Positions 1 through 12,678 of a DNA stretch of 64,000 nt are shown piece after piece. The notes under the pieces are model-generated. The model worked only from the letters and a program-made list of their open reading frames with translations, was not told the origin of the DNA and ran no database searches. The stretch spans positions 3,596,001 to 3,660,000 of the forward strand of contig JALGAQ010000009.1 of NCBI GenBank assembly GCA_028829895.1, read 5' to 3'. Origin of the DNA: Sinotaia quadrata (taxonomy: Eukaryota > Mollusca > Gastropoda > Architaenioglossa > Viviparidae). The position numbers and the translations under genes were made by a program. Every line of letters begins with the position of its first letter. Position 1 is the stretch's first letter.

Positions 1-217
1 TTGCTCCGTACGTCATTAGTAAATTTATTTTCTCCTCAGTACTCGCCGTTATTCTCTACTGTTCTCCAGTTGTTTTTCCTGGTTTACTTTCTAGAGACTT
101 TGCTGTGCTTCAAAGGATCGTGAAGATACTGTCCAGATGCTGTCGCATAACTTTGCTTTAATTATCCGGTGATGGAGTTATGTACACTGAGAATTCGTTA
201 TAATATTGCCAATAAGG
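1..217. other. unassigned flank
   Basis: No open frame or repeat is recognised here. It precedes the ATT-rich tract that borders the R2-like element. Confidence 0.5.
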
Positions 218-262
218 TGATTATATTATTATTATTATTATTACTTTTATTATTATTATTAC
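218..262 (-). repeat. (TAA)n tract at the 3' side of the R2-like element
   Basis: Two short ATT runs separated by a few bases, read as TAA on the minus strand. They sit directly after the end of the endonuclease-coding frame of the minus-strand element, so they are either its 3' tail or part of a TAA microsatellite into which it inserted. Confidence 0.7.
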
Positions 263-501
263 ACTTTGACATCCAAAATGAGAGCACATCCACGCATGAT
301 CACGATTAAGTCTGGTTTACAGTAGCGGGTCTTTAGTGGAATCCGACGCTCGTTAAGTGCGTCCATTGTGTTACGCGCCAACTGACGAAGCATCGGTTTA
401 CACAAGTCGTTGTGCCGTTTACATCGACTTTGATTAGTTAAAGCACAGTTTTGCAATATATAACGTAGACTTTCTGGCTTGCCACAATGCCCACGGCACA
501 T
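259..501 (-). pseudogene. C-terminal CCHC knuckle and restriction-like endonuclease of the R2-like element
   Basis: About 80 codons, open to the end. The frame begins with a C-x3-C...ESLRYILQ...C knuckle followed by RCKRHNDL, as in R2-type proteins, then the nuclease segment with KPD and a later D-V-K. In this family the domain nicks the target to prime reverse transcription on DNA. Both acidic positions I would expect are present, so this is the best preserved part of the element. The upstream part of the same protein is out of frame, so this is not a functional gene. Confidence 0.75.
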
Positions 502-2545
502 AATGCCATCTTTGTTCCATCCGCATCGAGCTTGTCATAATTTGGTTTTCAAAAGACCGCATCGAAACTGGGTCATGCGAACATGCAAACACTCGAGAGT
601 TCTCCGAAATCCAAGAGCTGGAATGTGGGCATTGCTCCATAGGTCAAAGTGGAGCACCGTTAACTGAAGAATACAGCTCGTTCTCCGAAGCAGTTTTCAC
701 ATCCTTGCTTAGAACTGTCCTTTGTTTCCCGATTGACACTGCGGTTTGTGTGCTTTTCAAAGACGGAGTAACGCATGTGGCGGTGGCTGCCCAGCGCAGT
801 AGTGGCGATGGAGATATACACAGACGATTAAGGCGTTTCCAACGTAGACGGGGAATTTTTGAAGCATAATGCGTCAATCCAAATTCCTCTGAGCTACCTG
901 CTGCACGGATGTATGAAACGGGAGATTGCTTCGGGAGCCGAAGCACTTCCGAACATACTGGCGGGTAATTTGATCCAGGGCTTGTAGGGTCTTCTTACGG
1001 ACTACTCCCAGACACAGTGAATGCAGCAGTTTCGTGGGTGCGTTCTGTCGTAACATCTTCATAAGCTGTTGATTCTTGAGCGGCGCAGACGACAGATTGT
1101 CCAAAAATGTTTGAAGTTGCACGAAAAATTCATTGGCGCCTTTCCGTATGGGGTGATGTCATTTCCCAAGTAACGAAAACAATCCTTCACACCAAAAGGA
1201 TCAATAGTGCCGTCTTCAAATCTTAGTGCTCCTGGTTCGAAAGCTGTTAACTGTCTGGGCTTGCTGCTTACAATGTTGATCAAATGAATTTTCGACTGGT
1301 TTATACTGAGCCCTGCAAGAGTGGCGACAGAACTAAGCTTCGACACTTTGTGCTGCAAGTCATTAAAACATCCGGCGAACAACAGCATTCCTCTGCATAG
1401 GCGATCGCGTGAACCGAATTATTTTCAAGCGGCCTTCGACAAATCAATACTCGCGATTGAAACTGGTTGGCATAGTACAGGTGCTCGCCGCAGTATAGCA
1501 TGTGTGGCCACTCAAAAAAGCAGCACCGCTGTGGCAACGAAACAGATATCACGCTGCAGAAAAGCATATTGTCTCCTCAAGCGTTCGCAGCATCGGGTCC
1601 ATCTTAGACCAAGATCCTATTAAGGCACCTTACAAAAACTGAGGCTACTGAGGTTGGTCGATAATCAGATGGCGTCTCAGGATTGTCATTCTTTAGAACA
1701 AATGTGAACCGAGCAACAATCGGGTGGGAAGGAATATATTCACAGGTTAGTAGCAGTTTGTCGTAAGCTGCGACGAATCGAAATTTGCCTCTCAGCAGGA
1801 ATTCAGGGGTAATACTGTCCATACCAGCTGCACTACCTTTCATTTCTTTCAAAGCCGTCATAATATCTTCAAGACTGATCTGCTGCACGAGCTCATTCTT
1901 GGATTCATGGAGTGTTCTGGGAGGACGATTTTCTAGATGAGCCTCTGGGGTCAGCTGAGCTTTCCAGTAACTATCAAAGCTAGGGTCTGATGCCGCGGGA
2001 TTTGCATCATAAGCCGTCCTCCATCGTCCATTGAGAACAGTGGTTGCTGCATCCTTGGTACCGTGATGGAGTAGTGATTTGACATAGAGAAACTAAGTCT
2101 TCACTGTTAAGTTCAGGTTATTGGCGCAGGTTAAACAGTCCAACTGCCGTCTCAATCAGCTCTTTGTTCGAAGGCAATTTGACTGAGGTTGATAGAAAAG
2201 TATCATTCGGCAAAGGTTGTGGATGGCTATCTGCCACAGGAGACATGACTGGGGCCGAACGTGGTGCTCGGCGTTCCTGTTTGATAACTTAAAGCTTAGA
2301 TGCATTATATTCTTCAGGAGGGTGACAGCCACCACGTTGATTGACACCAACAATGGTGCCAATTGACGAAGCACATATATTACAAACATGAGGCAATTGA
2401 GTTGGGATCACAGAGGGTGCAGGCGGAATGACATCTGAATGCATGCACGTCCGGTGCATAATGAGTCATGCTTTACTTCTGCATACACGTTCACACACTT
2501 CACATATCAGCAAATTGTTAGGGTTGGCAGCTTGTGATGAAGCAG
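263..2545 (-). mobile_element. R2/R4-like non-LTR retrotransposon remnant (restriction-like endonuclease type)
   Basis: A decayed single-ORF retrotransposon on the minus strand. In coding order I see two N-terminal zinc fingers (about 2512-2435 and 2392-2308; the second ends in an HPPEEYN stretch), a linker, reverse transcriptase (about 1890-1200), a thumb with an APLKNQQ motif near 1080, and a C-terminal CCHC knuckle plus endonuclease (501-259). RT blocks include a PSDYRPTSVASV stretch; the catalytic FADD box has become YAEE near 1390-1410. The endonuclease keeps CKPDLIV and a downstream ILDVKV. Zinc fingers, RT, then knuckle and PD-(D/E)XK-like domain is the order of the R2 superfamily (R2, R4/Dong). 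Several stops and frameshifts make it non-autonomous. No 28S rRNA sequence flanks it, unlike canonical R2. Clade within the superfamily is not settled by eye. Confidence 0.82.
2300..2512 (-). pseudogene. N-terminal zinc-finger region of the R2-like element
   Basis: The first finger reads CEVC...MHRTCMH (C2H2-like, with one internal stop). The second reads CNIC...GGCHPPEEYN, where the first expected histidine is missing. These correspond to the DNA-binding fingers that precede the RT domain in R2-type proteins and help choose the insertion site. A stop follows shortly after the second finger. Confidence 0.6.
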
Positions 2546-2814
2546 AGGCTCCGTTAGTATAATTTTGCATGATAACACAGCTGACCAGACGGGTCAGATG
2601 AAAACAATCAGCTGGGCCGAATCAACACCCGAGGAGTTCTCTGTCTCGTGGAACTTTCACAGGTTTTGAACAAGAGAGATGTCCTTTACCTCCTGTGACG
2701 GTGGATGACTAGAGGCAATGGAAATTTTGTGTGATATTGACGACAATTTCAAACGTTGAATAGAATTGTTTTTAAAGGAAAGAAATAAAGTTATCAGAAA
2801 AAAGATCCATACTG
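2546..2814. other. probable 5' flank or 5' UTR of the R2-like element
   Basis: No coding signal. It lies between the zinc-finger region and the ATT-rich tract and could be the untranslated leader of the minus-strand element. Confidence 0.35.
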
Positions 2815-3053
<239 letters not shown>

Positions 3054-6000
3054 GAAGATATATTCGGTTGCCATTTGATTTTTTGGTTTTTATGCATTAT
3101 CTACTCATGAGTAGTTTGGTATCGGTTTTTGTTTTTGTATAAAATGAATTGTTGTTCGTCGATTCTGTTCTTGATTTTCATTTCATTTCACAAATCCCTA
3201 GATTGCTCTATAGTGCTTCATGTTATCTTAATATGCATTTTGTTGTTATTTGGTGAAGCATGCATGCTCTATAGTGTTTCAATTTTTACTCAGATCTTAT
3301 ATAATCCTGTGGGGAATAAATGGGTCGTGTTATTTGCGTACCACGGAAAATCTTTGTTTGTACTAATCGTTTGAGTGAAGAACGTCTTCAGAAAGCTAGA
3401 AAACCATCATTGCGCTACAGTGGTAAATTGGACATTGTTTGCCGTCAAACAAATTAAGTCCACTGATAGATAATGATGTTCAACTTGTTCAACTTATGCA
3501 AACATCAAGTAGTTTATAACATCCTGCATTTAATGGTTTTCATCCATTTATGCCGACCTCGGTAAGAGTTGTGACATCTGCGAGGTGAGCTCTATTATGG
3601 TGTACCCCTTTCTAGGTTGAACAACAGGAAAAAGGATACTATAAAGAAAAAATAAACTGGAATGAACGCACAAATTGACACATTTTTCGATGCGCGCATA
3701 AGTACCGTTAAATACGGTCAACATTGTAGAACTTTGCAAAAAATTAAAAACGGGATAATTTGAATGCAAATCGTAAAAATCCCCGGCCATGTATCTTGCT
3801 GAATGATCCATGCTGAATTGGTTTTTCTGATTAACCGTTTTGTTGCACGGCATAGTACTGGCTACGTTCAATCTGCAAAGTATTTGAAGTAAATATCCCT
3901 CCCTGAATTTGTCATCCATTCTGGTGAATTGTAAAACATTTTTTCTTATCCCATCATTGATCATTCTGTCAGAGAACTATTCTGCTTATACGTAAGACAA
4001 TGTTACACGAGGCATTTATTTATTCTTTCGGTCAGTTGATCGCAGAAATTGATAGAAATGTAAGCAGTTGATTTTGTATTAAAGTCCTTCTGTCATGTAC
4101 ATGATCCAGTGATGAAGCTATAGCAGATGATTATTTTTCACATATACGTATGTATATATATCTTATATATACAATGCATTTCGCTGTAGCTTATAGGTCC
4201 TAGCGTGATTTTTCGAGATTATTTCAATATGAACCGTCAGCCTAAGATACGAACGGCTTAAATGCCTTAAACTGTCCAAAGAACTGAAATTTCTTTTTAT
4301 GTGTGGGTTTATTTTTGTCGTGCAGACTCGAACTATTTGATGCTACTACATTCTTAGGAAACGTGCACTCGCCCTTAAGTCTTTTGCAGATGTGATGGAG
4401 TTTTATAAATTGCGTCACCTGAACAAGATTGCAATGGATGAAACTGCAGTGTTCATAGGTCAAGTTCAGGTTGGCTTTTTCAATGCGCATCCCTTTAACT
4501 AGTCACAAAATTGTTGTCAGTTACGATAGATAATATGCATTAGATTTCGTAAGAAGCCCTGAAAAAAGGAGTTTGGTTTAAGAATATCCTACGAACAAAA
4601 GTAATTCACAATCTGTCAATATGTGGGCATTCTAACGGATAAAATCGTGCCTGTCACTCATAGTATAATAGTTAGCGCGTTGGCGAGTTAGGAACGTGAC
4701 GTGGATTCAATGGATATAGTAGACAGATATTTCTTGCTGATGATCGCGAAGAAGCGGGAAATACCGGTATACAAAGCTTCTGCTATAATGAAAAGACGTC
4801 ATATATGTTACGATTACCCACGTTGAATTTGGATTTTCAACCGTATAAAATAGATCATAAAAGAACAGTGTGACTGTGGTGATTAATGTAATTAAAAAAT
4901 AAAAATAAAATAAATCCTCGTAAACCCTTACAATAAAAAATAAAAGACAACGCTGATATAAACGCATTGTGAGCACGCTATCTTGATATAAGCTCATAAT
5001 TCTATGCCAACTTTAATGATGAGTAAGAGACTGCAGAATCGAAATTTTGCGAACTTGAGTCATAGTAAAAATTTTAATGTGAGTAGCATCTACATGTACA
5101 TCCTTTTCAATAATAATGGTAAATAAATAATAACCTAATGTTAATAATAATAATATTAAGAAGAAAAGAAAATCACTACTTTTATTATTAATTTTACAAA
5201 AATATATAATTTAAATTTGAAATTGTTGAGAGGAAAACAAAACAAAAATTAAAAATAACATGAAATAGAAAGCAAAAATGTTTGAAAATTAAGGTATGAT
5301 TAAATAAACCAAATAAAAAATTCGAATAGAACAAACCGGAGCAGCAAACACCACATTCACCAGAGTTTGATGGAAGCGAACATACAAGCCTTGTAACTTC
5401 AATGTTTGATGAAGGAATGTCAAAAGCAAAATGCAATAATATTAAGATAAAGTAATAAATTTGGGAACAATGTACATTTAAAAAGTTACATTTATTTTAC
5501 AGTTAAGCTCAAGGCACGACACGTCAACAACAAACTCAAGTACATTTAATCCCGATACTCGAACTGTAAATGGATGAAGAAAAACAATGACTTGAAGGCC
5601 GTGATAGAAAAACCAACGCATGAAAGTTTATGAATAGGGAATATGAACATGTTGGATAACACTTCATTTTATGTAACATTAAAGCGTATGGAACTAGCTT
5701 TTAATTCGTTTCGTTTCGTATAAATAAATTTATAGTATCTTCATTAATATTATCAAGTATTAAGTGTTAGGTAACAAGTATTATTAAGTAGTGTCGCTTG
5801 GCTGGTCATCTCGAAGCAGTACCTGCGCAAGCATAGGCAACTTTCATGATGATCATGGAGTCAATAATCGATCACAAAAACATGTTCCGGTAGAAGATTA
5901 GATTGCTAACACCTACAAAATGTTAATTGAGTTTAATACTTGTCAAGAAACGAATGGACAAAACTAAAATGAAATGAAAAAGGATAAGCAAAAAGGACTA

Positions 6001-7620
6001 AAGTTATTATTTTTACAAACGCTCAAATAATATCCAGAGTTAGAGAACATTTTGAAACCTCTTGTAAACTATCTGAACGCATGTAAAATGCACGAATGTC
6101 TATTTTTGTTGCGTCGTCTTCTATGTATCTTGTATCTTCGTTCTCGTGTCAGGCTATTTATATCTAACGTCTAATATATTAAATATTTTCGCCATCACAG
6201 GTACTGTTGAAAAAAGCTTGATGTAATTTCTCATGTAAGCATTGAATAATAATATTTATTATGTACGTGAATTAAAAATCTCACAAAGGATACTCGGCAT
6301 ACATAATTTCATAACCGTACAAGGCCGAGCGTCTTATGCAAACAGCTGCGAAGATTGATTCTATCTTCCTCTCAAACATTAACTATGGTGCTGCATCAAA
6401 TCTCTCGTTGTTTTCAAGTTAAATGTAAGCTCCAAGTAATATATGTGGCTCATACTAACAAAATTTTTTCTTTCCAAAAATAATCTGACAACTTTAATTG
6501 ATCATTGATAAACCGAGATAAATTCTTCATCCAATAAAGGATGTTAAAGTTGTGTAACTAACCATAATTAGAATGTCTTCATTCCGGTCGTCGGCAACAA
6601 TAGATTTGAGTGTGAACTTTGAAGGCCGGATCTGTTGCTAGGATTTTCTAATTTAGGACCGCCATTCGATCAAAGTCCACCTTTATATATTGGATTACCG
6701 TCCTATCTATGTGGTTATGTCGGCTTAATTCCTTGTACTAAACATGAAACATTGTCATTTCATTGGTTACATATTCTTGAGCCATGCGTGTGTATCGAAG
6801 GCTGCTGTTAATTCAACATGTACCCATCTTCTATTCTCTATGTCATAGATCTTAGGTGTCCTTAAGCAGCAGAGTATAGTCCACAAAATGCTTGACGAAT
6901 AATCTAGGTCAGGGTGTTTGTCGGTTCGGATAAATTGATTTATCATTTGGCGAGAAAATTTATTGATGTTGCCAGGCTTACAAGATAGAATGAGTCACGT
7001 TACCAATACCCGGTTCCTATGGAAAACAAAGTTTATTGGTAACAGTCAGCGTATTGTAAACACATTCGTTGAATTCATAACCCTGTAAAAACGAGAAATC
7101 TGTGTGTAATTTTTGAATTAACTCGGCAGTCATTTTCATACTACGCGTCTGTGTGCATTCAATGTTTATTGTTACAAACAGATTATCATCGGATTTAACT
7201 GAATTGTTGGCTTTCGACTGATCTGTCAAGGTAACAGGATACAATATATGTCTCGATTGCATTCACCACTGTTTATTTGATGTTCTTAACATGAATGTAT
7301 GATTGATTTAAAATCGCTCGTCTATTTTTGCGAACTAAGACGCATCAACCACCTGTGATAAATTATGTTACATGGAAGGACACTGAAATAAATACTTTTT
7401 CACTGTTTTGGACTGTATTGTTTTTCATTAAACTGAGTGAATTTTCGATGCCACGTTGGTGCGTTCTCTAACTCTACTTTAAAATGGTTCCATGAATGTA
7501 GGTTGTAACTATGCTTTGCAGCGCGAACCTTCTTCTCATTCCTTCCCTAATAACATTGTTTAATGGTTCGTGAATCTGTCCTATGGAAAACAGTGAATAT
7601 GTTGAAATCTTTCAGGCACT
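3054..7620. other. AT-rich stretch without a recognisable gene
   Basis: I see only short frames, small TA runs (for example 4150-4172) and A/T-rich low-complexity patches. The longest frame is 138 codons on the minus strand (3964-3548); I recognise no family in it. Nothing here supports a confident host gene; undetected introns or diverged repeats are possible. Confidence 0.5.
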
Positions 7621-7925
7621 GGTTGGCGACCGTCATTCTAGATAGACCATGGTATTTGTCACTTTAATTTCACTTATCCAATATTCTTCTCATTTTCTAT
7701 TTTAATGTCTTAATTTTCTAACTTAGTTTATCCTTGTTTCTGCTGGTCTGATTTTGTTTTATTTGTTCTTCGTAGCTACTTTTAAATTTACTTTCTTTCA
7801 TATGATATTGTGGGCAATAATAGTTGTGCTTATCCCTTCATTTATTTTTTGTTATTTGTTATTTTATATCGTTAACATTAATTTGATCAGTACTTTTGTC
7901 ATTATTCTTATTCCTTTATTATTAT
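7621..7925 (-). mobile_element. 3' UTR and 3' end of RTE-like LINE (copy A)
   Basis: On the minus strand this matches, base for base over long runs, the 3' untranslated region following the plus-strand copies that end at 23533 and 58594. All three stop at the same terminus, a GACTGACGGTCGCCAACC-like end. This fixes the 3' end of the family in the window. Confidence 0.8.
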
Positions 7926-8725
7926 TATTATTATTAGTCGCTGTAATCCTTCCTCAGAATGGGCTGTCAAGGCCGCATCATCCGCAAACAGCAGCTTCCT
8001 CAGAAATACTTTTCGCATTTTAGTTTTATCTCGAAGTCGCGCCGTCGCTCCTAGTGTGAAGGAATATCCGGCCATTTGAATCCCTGTAGGCGTATGCGAG
8101 CAGCATTGGAAAGAAAATGCCAAACAATGTCGGAGCAAGCACACAACCTTGCTTTACTCCATTCTTGATGCGGAAAGCGTTCGAAGTTGAGCTATCGCAT
8201 TGTACCGTGCCTTGCATATCTTCGTGGAAGGCGACAATCATTTGCAGCAATTTTGGTGGGCAGCCGATCTTCTTCAGGAGTCTATATAATCCAGTTCGGC
8301 TGACCATGTCAAATGACTTTGTGAGGTCACCAAAGGCTACATAAAGCGGCTTGTTTTGCTCACGATATTTTTCTTGCAATTGTCTCGGGGAAAATATCAT
8401 ATCGATGGTTGATCTTCCAGCGCGGAGTTTCTGGATAGACTAGATCAGCTAGAATTTGCAGTCTTTTGCGAAGGACGCGAGCGAACACTTTGCCAACGAC
8501 GCTGAAACTGGAGATTCTATGGTAGTTTGTGCAGTCGCTTCGGTCTCCTTTGTTCTTGTACAATGCATTTATTTTTGCGTCGCGCAGTTCTTGTGGAACA
8601 GTTCCTTCCTCCCATCATTGAAGTAATAGTTGATGCAGTTGCAAAAGTATGGAAGTTCTAAGCCCAGCTTTCAAGATCTCAGCTGTGATGCCATCTTCAC
8701 CAGGGGCTTTCCCATTTTTCAAATG
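7926..8725 (-). pseudogene. RTE-like LINE reverse transcriptase, internally deleted (copy A)
   Basis: The minus strand encodes an APE-type LINE reverse transcriptase from the GKAPGEDGIT region (about 8722) through LYVAFGDLTKSFDMV, NGVKQGCVLAPTLF and the catalytic FADDAALT box (near 7980). Coding stops just after FADD at a short ATT run and the 3' UTR begins, so the thumb and C-terminal zinc finger are lost. Frameshifts lie near 8400 and 8040. The 5' half (endonuclease) is absent. The clade is best described as RTE-like, with one ORF holding endonuclease, RT and a C-terminal zinc finger. I cannot separate RTE-X from related clades by eye. Confidence 0.8.
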
Positions 8726-8756
8726 TGTGTGAGTGGCTAATTAATGAACAGCGAGC

Positions 8757-8840
8757 CAGGGCACAGTAGCCCAGTTGGCTAAGCACTTGGCTCGCATCCC
8801 AGAGTTTGTAGGTTCAAATCTGTGACCAGACGCTGGTAGG
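8757..8840 (+). mobile_element. tRNA-derived SINE head (tRNA-like)
   Basis: A box A-like stretch (TAGCCCAGTTGGCTAAGC) and a box B-like stretch (GGTTCAAATCT) are spaced as in a tRNA, and GGCACAG at the 5' end nearly pairs with CTGTGACC at the 3' end. The anticodon arm is imperfect with a CGC-like loop (tRNA-Ala-like). Imperfect stems and continuing non-tRNA sequence suggest a SINE head or tRNA pseudogene rather than a working tRNA. Confidence 0.5.
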
Positions 8841-9129
8841 TTACTTTAGTGTAATATAGTAAGATCGAAACCATGGTATGTAGCTCTAATTTTAATCAGG
8901 ATGTTCGGTCAAGAATACCAAAAACATAATTATTCTAATGAGAAATTGAGAGCAGTGTACGATAAAAGAAAAACAAACAAATCTTCGCAAACCCCCTCCA
9001 ATAAAAATGCATCCAGAATGTTAGTTTTCACAATATCCGGACCAATGTATAGTCACTCAGTTATACATTTTCATGACCTCTGAAAACTATGGAAGCCTAT
9101 CACATTTACAACGCCGACATATTTCAATT

Positions 9130-9545
9130 TTAAGGGGATTGCCTTTATGTTCGTTCGGTGAACCGGTTGAAGAACGATCATCAACATTTCGAGAGAAACA
9201 ATCGATTAGAAATAGATTCATGGAAGTTCAGCTAAAAAGTCTAATTTCAACCGAAAACAATGAATACGTTAAAGGGTTGTTTTTCCAATCAAAACTTTGT
9301 CCAACTTGAACTGATAATATAAATATCTCTGGACATACGGAGATGGATTGAACGTTCTAATCGCCAGAGCTTCCAGAAATTCAAGGCTCTCTTTATCTTT
9401 GTCTCTGTGGATTAGGAGAAATGAATTAGTTTGCTCGCAGTGGTGATCGGTGTCATGTGTGTGCTCAATCACATTGACCTTCGGAACTTTGTAAGTGGTA
9501 CTTAATGACCAATTGGGTAGGTGCTCCCTCAATCGATTCTGCAAA
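9130..9545 (-). mobile_element. Penelope-like element C-terminal fragment
   Basis: A minus-strand frame (9544-9269) reads RLREHLPNW, a T-x-H-like HTHDTDHHCEQ, a conserved LEFLEALAIRTFNPSP and a C-terminal YYQFKL. The spacing resembles the second half of the GIY-YIG nuclease of Penelope-like elements (REH, then H...T-H, then EA). The GIY-YIG core itself is not visible, so the assignment is by C-terminal pattern only. The 3' sequence down to about 9130 is shared with the copy at 27380-27750. The PLE RT fragment at 23545-23960 supports presence of this class here. Confidence 0.5.
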
Positions 9546-9598
9546 AATAGTATGTTGAATATTTATTTTTCTTGTGGATATTACACCACTGATGATCT

Positions 9599-9698
9599 NN
9601 NNNNNNNNNNNNNNNNNNNNNNNNNNNNNNNNNNNNNNNNNNNNNNNNNNNNNNNNNNNNNNNNNNNNNNNNNNNNNNNNNNNNNNNNNNNNNNNNNN
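9599..9698. other. assembly gap (100 N)
   Basis: Exactly 100 unknown bases, a conventional gap of unknown length. The left arm of the large inverted repeat starts at the next base. Confidence 1.
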
Positions 9699-9959
9699 AT
9701 ACTTATACAAGCGTTTAGAAAATCGCACATAAAAAATATTTACACAATGGCTAAGAGTAAGCAATACAAACAGGGAAATATAAGTTTCAAAACCAACATA
9801 TAACCACAACCGTAACTACAACCGTAACTGCAAACAATATCGTACACCTGTCATCGTACTCAATGTCAAGGAATCAATGAGCCACCAACGGATTTTCAAA
9901 GCAATCGAACTTCGCAACGTCTGAACATGATCGCTCTCCCGGATCACAGAATTCTGAGG

Positions 9960-10340
9960 TAGCGTGTATGGCGGCACAACAAAGCAGATTCCAGTGACTC
10001 AAGCGTGACGGAACCCAACATCTGTGAGCTCAGCCATAATTAGACAAGATGCAGCCAATGATGCTTCGGTCTATCAGCTGAAACTGAAGATCATTATAAG
10101 CGGACCCAGGAATGCAGCAGACAAGACCCCTCTTCCCTGGATTCCTCTTCGCGTTCAGCGCTGGACAGGATATCCAATCCACGGCCCTTTTCAGGTCCAC
10201 TCAATTACGGTTGATCATTCACGTCTTTACTCCACTGGTATCTTAGTGGTTCGGATGGAGAATTAGATCCTTAGCAATGGAGTCAAATAACGGTCTATAT
10301 GAGAAGGCCCTTCGAATCAGCAACCAGACCGTTAGACATG
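9960..10340 (+). repeat. dispersed repeat, family X (left arm copy)
   Basis: Related to minus-strand copies at 18480-18860, 39395-39830 and the split copy 50815-51045 / 59428-59590. One frame reads PLPWIPLRVQRWTGYPIHGP and a related frame is kept in the 39.4-kb copy, so the repeat may once have been coding. I do not recognise the family. Confidence 0.6.
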
Positions 10341-10979
10341 TAAATATGAATGAATGATTGCGAATCACCCTCTCGCTCGTTTCACTGGTTTACACCGAGA
10401 GATCATTTGCTAATATGGAACACAAAGTTCTACCATTATGAATCGAACGTGAGGATTAGATATTTCAGATATGAGAAGACATCGTTATCAAGCCCATGAA
10501 GGTTAATTTTCGATCTCATAAAATGAATCAGCAACTCACAACAACTAGTTCATGAAGCTTCTCATGATTAAGCAGAGTGTCACTCCAATGGTAATCACAG
10601 TAACCATACGATCTACTGACGTGTGCTTTATTCTCGGACGAAATGGATTAAGAGACTGCGATTGAAAATGCGTTTAGTTAGTTGAATGGAGTACAATTTT
10701 AAAGGTATACTTGTTCGATGATGCCTTCAAGTAGATATAATAGCTCGTAAACAATTCATTATCTAAGAACGGTTCATGAAAACTATTGGCAGCACATCTG
10801 TCAGGAAGGCATCAATTACTGAGCGTAAATATAACTTTAGCTTGTAGATCCTTGCATTGTCAGTACACACACATATATATTTATGCATTACAATTCTTAA
10901 GTTGAGGATCAAGTATAACATCAAAGTTTGAATTTCCATCAAGTGAGCGAAATTATCCTGTTTTCTTCTTAATACAGAA

Positions 10980-11430
10980 TGGTATTTTTGTATTCAATGG
11001 GAGCAGTGCATTTGGTTGCGCATTTCGGCTCCAGTTCGGATGTTAACAAGAGAACCGGTGATGTGGTTTCGTCGAGAAGAAGGTGTTTGTCACACAAAGA
11101 TAATGGTGAGCGCAGAATTTCAGCAGGCGTGGTCCGTTTAAATTTAGGTTGCCAAGTCTAAATAACCGAGGGATCTTGGTCAGGATTCGTTATCTGATCT
11201 TACTTGCGCATTAAAATCTCCAAGTAGATAAAGCTTGTCTGAAGCTGAGATACACTGAATCGAATTCTGCTGTTCTTCGTAGAAATGGTCTTTTGCTTCC
11301 ACTGTTGATGATAGATGGATAGACAATGATCTTAAATATATTTACTTTTCCAAGCAGGACGGAAACATATAATCCCCGTTATTGATTTTACCGTCAAACT
11401 TCTTGATTTGTTTTTGGTCAGAAACAATTG
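10980..11430 (-). pseudogene. LINE APE endonuclease fragment (left arm)
   Basis: Minus-strand mirror of 17390-17840. It encodes part of the apurinic-type endonuclease of the RTE-like LINE, including the LLGDFNA core. Stops interrupt it and no RT follows directly. Confidence 0.65.
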
Positions 11431-11869
11431 CATCACATAAATGAGCAAACAAATCTAATAAAGAATGCTGCTGAAACTACTGAACACATTAATCCACGTT
11501 GAAAACATTTAGACATTTGCTAAAATTCACAAATAAAAAACGCCAAGAACAATACTTTGAAATTTCTAATTTGCCGAAGAGTAAAATGAATAGAAATGGC
11601 AGCAAGTAGCAATCCCAAATTTCACGGGACGTGTACGGATATACTTCGGTCGAAAGATGTTAATAAACATGTGACGATAAACTTAGGAAACAGCGAGGGA
11701 AACAGCGAGTATAAAAAAAAATACGGACTAAAATAAGAACTACAATACACCTTTATTTAGACATAAACATCTACTGATTTTCGATAAGCATACAGTACAG
11801 GCTATTAGGATGTGATCGAGAATAACACAGAGATGGAATAGATATTCCAAAAATTATGTCACGGAGTAG

Positions 11870-12640
11870 AATAGGTTTTCAAGGCGTTCACGCTGGGGAA
11901 AACATCACGGTTTATCTCATTAGCAGCACCTTTTTGAAAATAACTCCGTCACCGTGATTTTCAACTTGGATTATCAGCTCAAGTTGCCCTGAACTTAGTT
12001 ATGATTATTCATACCCATTTTGTATTATTTTTTCCCTGCATGGATTAAGAAACCTCCTATCTATTCGTTCTTTTCGGTTCACAATTAGACATTTTTAGCT
12101 ACGCTATCATTGATCTTTTTCTAATTGATTGTTCCTGTTTGGATTGTTGACGGTCAATCTTATTTCATACTTTGAAAAATTAAATTAGTATAAAAAATGC
12201 ATTATCCACAAGAAAATATAAACATTCACAATAATATTTTTGAAGGATCGAGTGAGGGATCACGTACTCAAGTGGCTATACTCTACCGTTTACAAGATTC
12301 CGAAGAGCACTGTGACTAAACTCATACTTGATAACGATCAACTCTGCGAGCATATCATAATCCACAAAGCAAGAGATCGTGAGAGGCTAGAGTTCCTGGA
12401 AGCTGTTACAAGTAGGACATTCAATCCATCTCCGAATGTCCAGAGCGACTTAGATTATCAGCTCATGTTGTCCTGAACGTGGTTATGTTTGTCCATACCT
12501 CTTTATATTACATTTCTCTTCATGGATTAACAACACTCTTATCTATTTATTCTTTTCGGTTGACAAATATACGTTTTAGCTAGGCTCTATTGATTTTGTG
12601 GTGCCTTTTATTCTGAAAGGTTTCAAAACGGCCCCACTCA
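11870..12640 (+). mobile_element. two adjacent Penelope-like C-terminal/3' segments (left arm)
   Basis: The better copy (12240-12476) reads DRVRDHVLKWL, then LILDNDQLCEH, LEFLEAVTSRTFNPSP and LDYQL. Just upstream (about 11950-12130) lies another terminal piece, ending in a similar LDYQL-like segment plus a shared 3' UTR (a CATGGATTAA...TCTTTTCGGTT pattern). The two 3' ends in the same orientation look like a partial tandem, which is common for Penelope-like elements. No GIY-YIG core is visible. Confidence 0.45.
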
Positions 12641-12678
12641 TATCAGCAAAGTATAATATTATCAGGGCAATAACCATA

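Noticed and set aside
3129..3374. Membrane protein of 81 residues
   Set aside because: Hydrophobicity follows from T-rich composition; no conserved motif or transcription signals.
4660..4725. SINE with tRNA-like box A/B (TAGTTAGCGCGTTGG...GGATTCAA)
   Set aside because: Only loose matches; no stems and no second copy seen in the window.
8757..8840. Functional tRNA-Ala gene
   Set aside because: Anticodon and acceptor stems have mismatches and the sequence fits a SINE head better.
10979..11161. Host gene on the plus strand (and its mirror at 17841-17659)
   Set aside because: It is the antisense shadow of the LINE endonuclease fragment.
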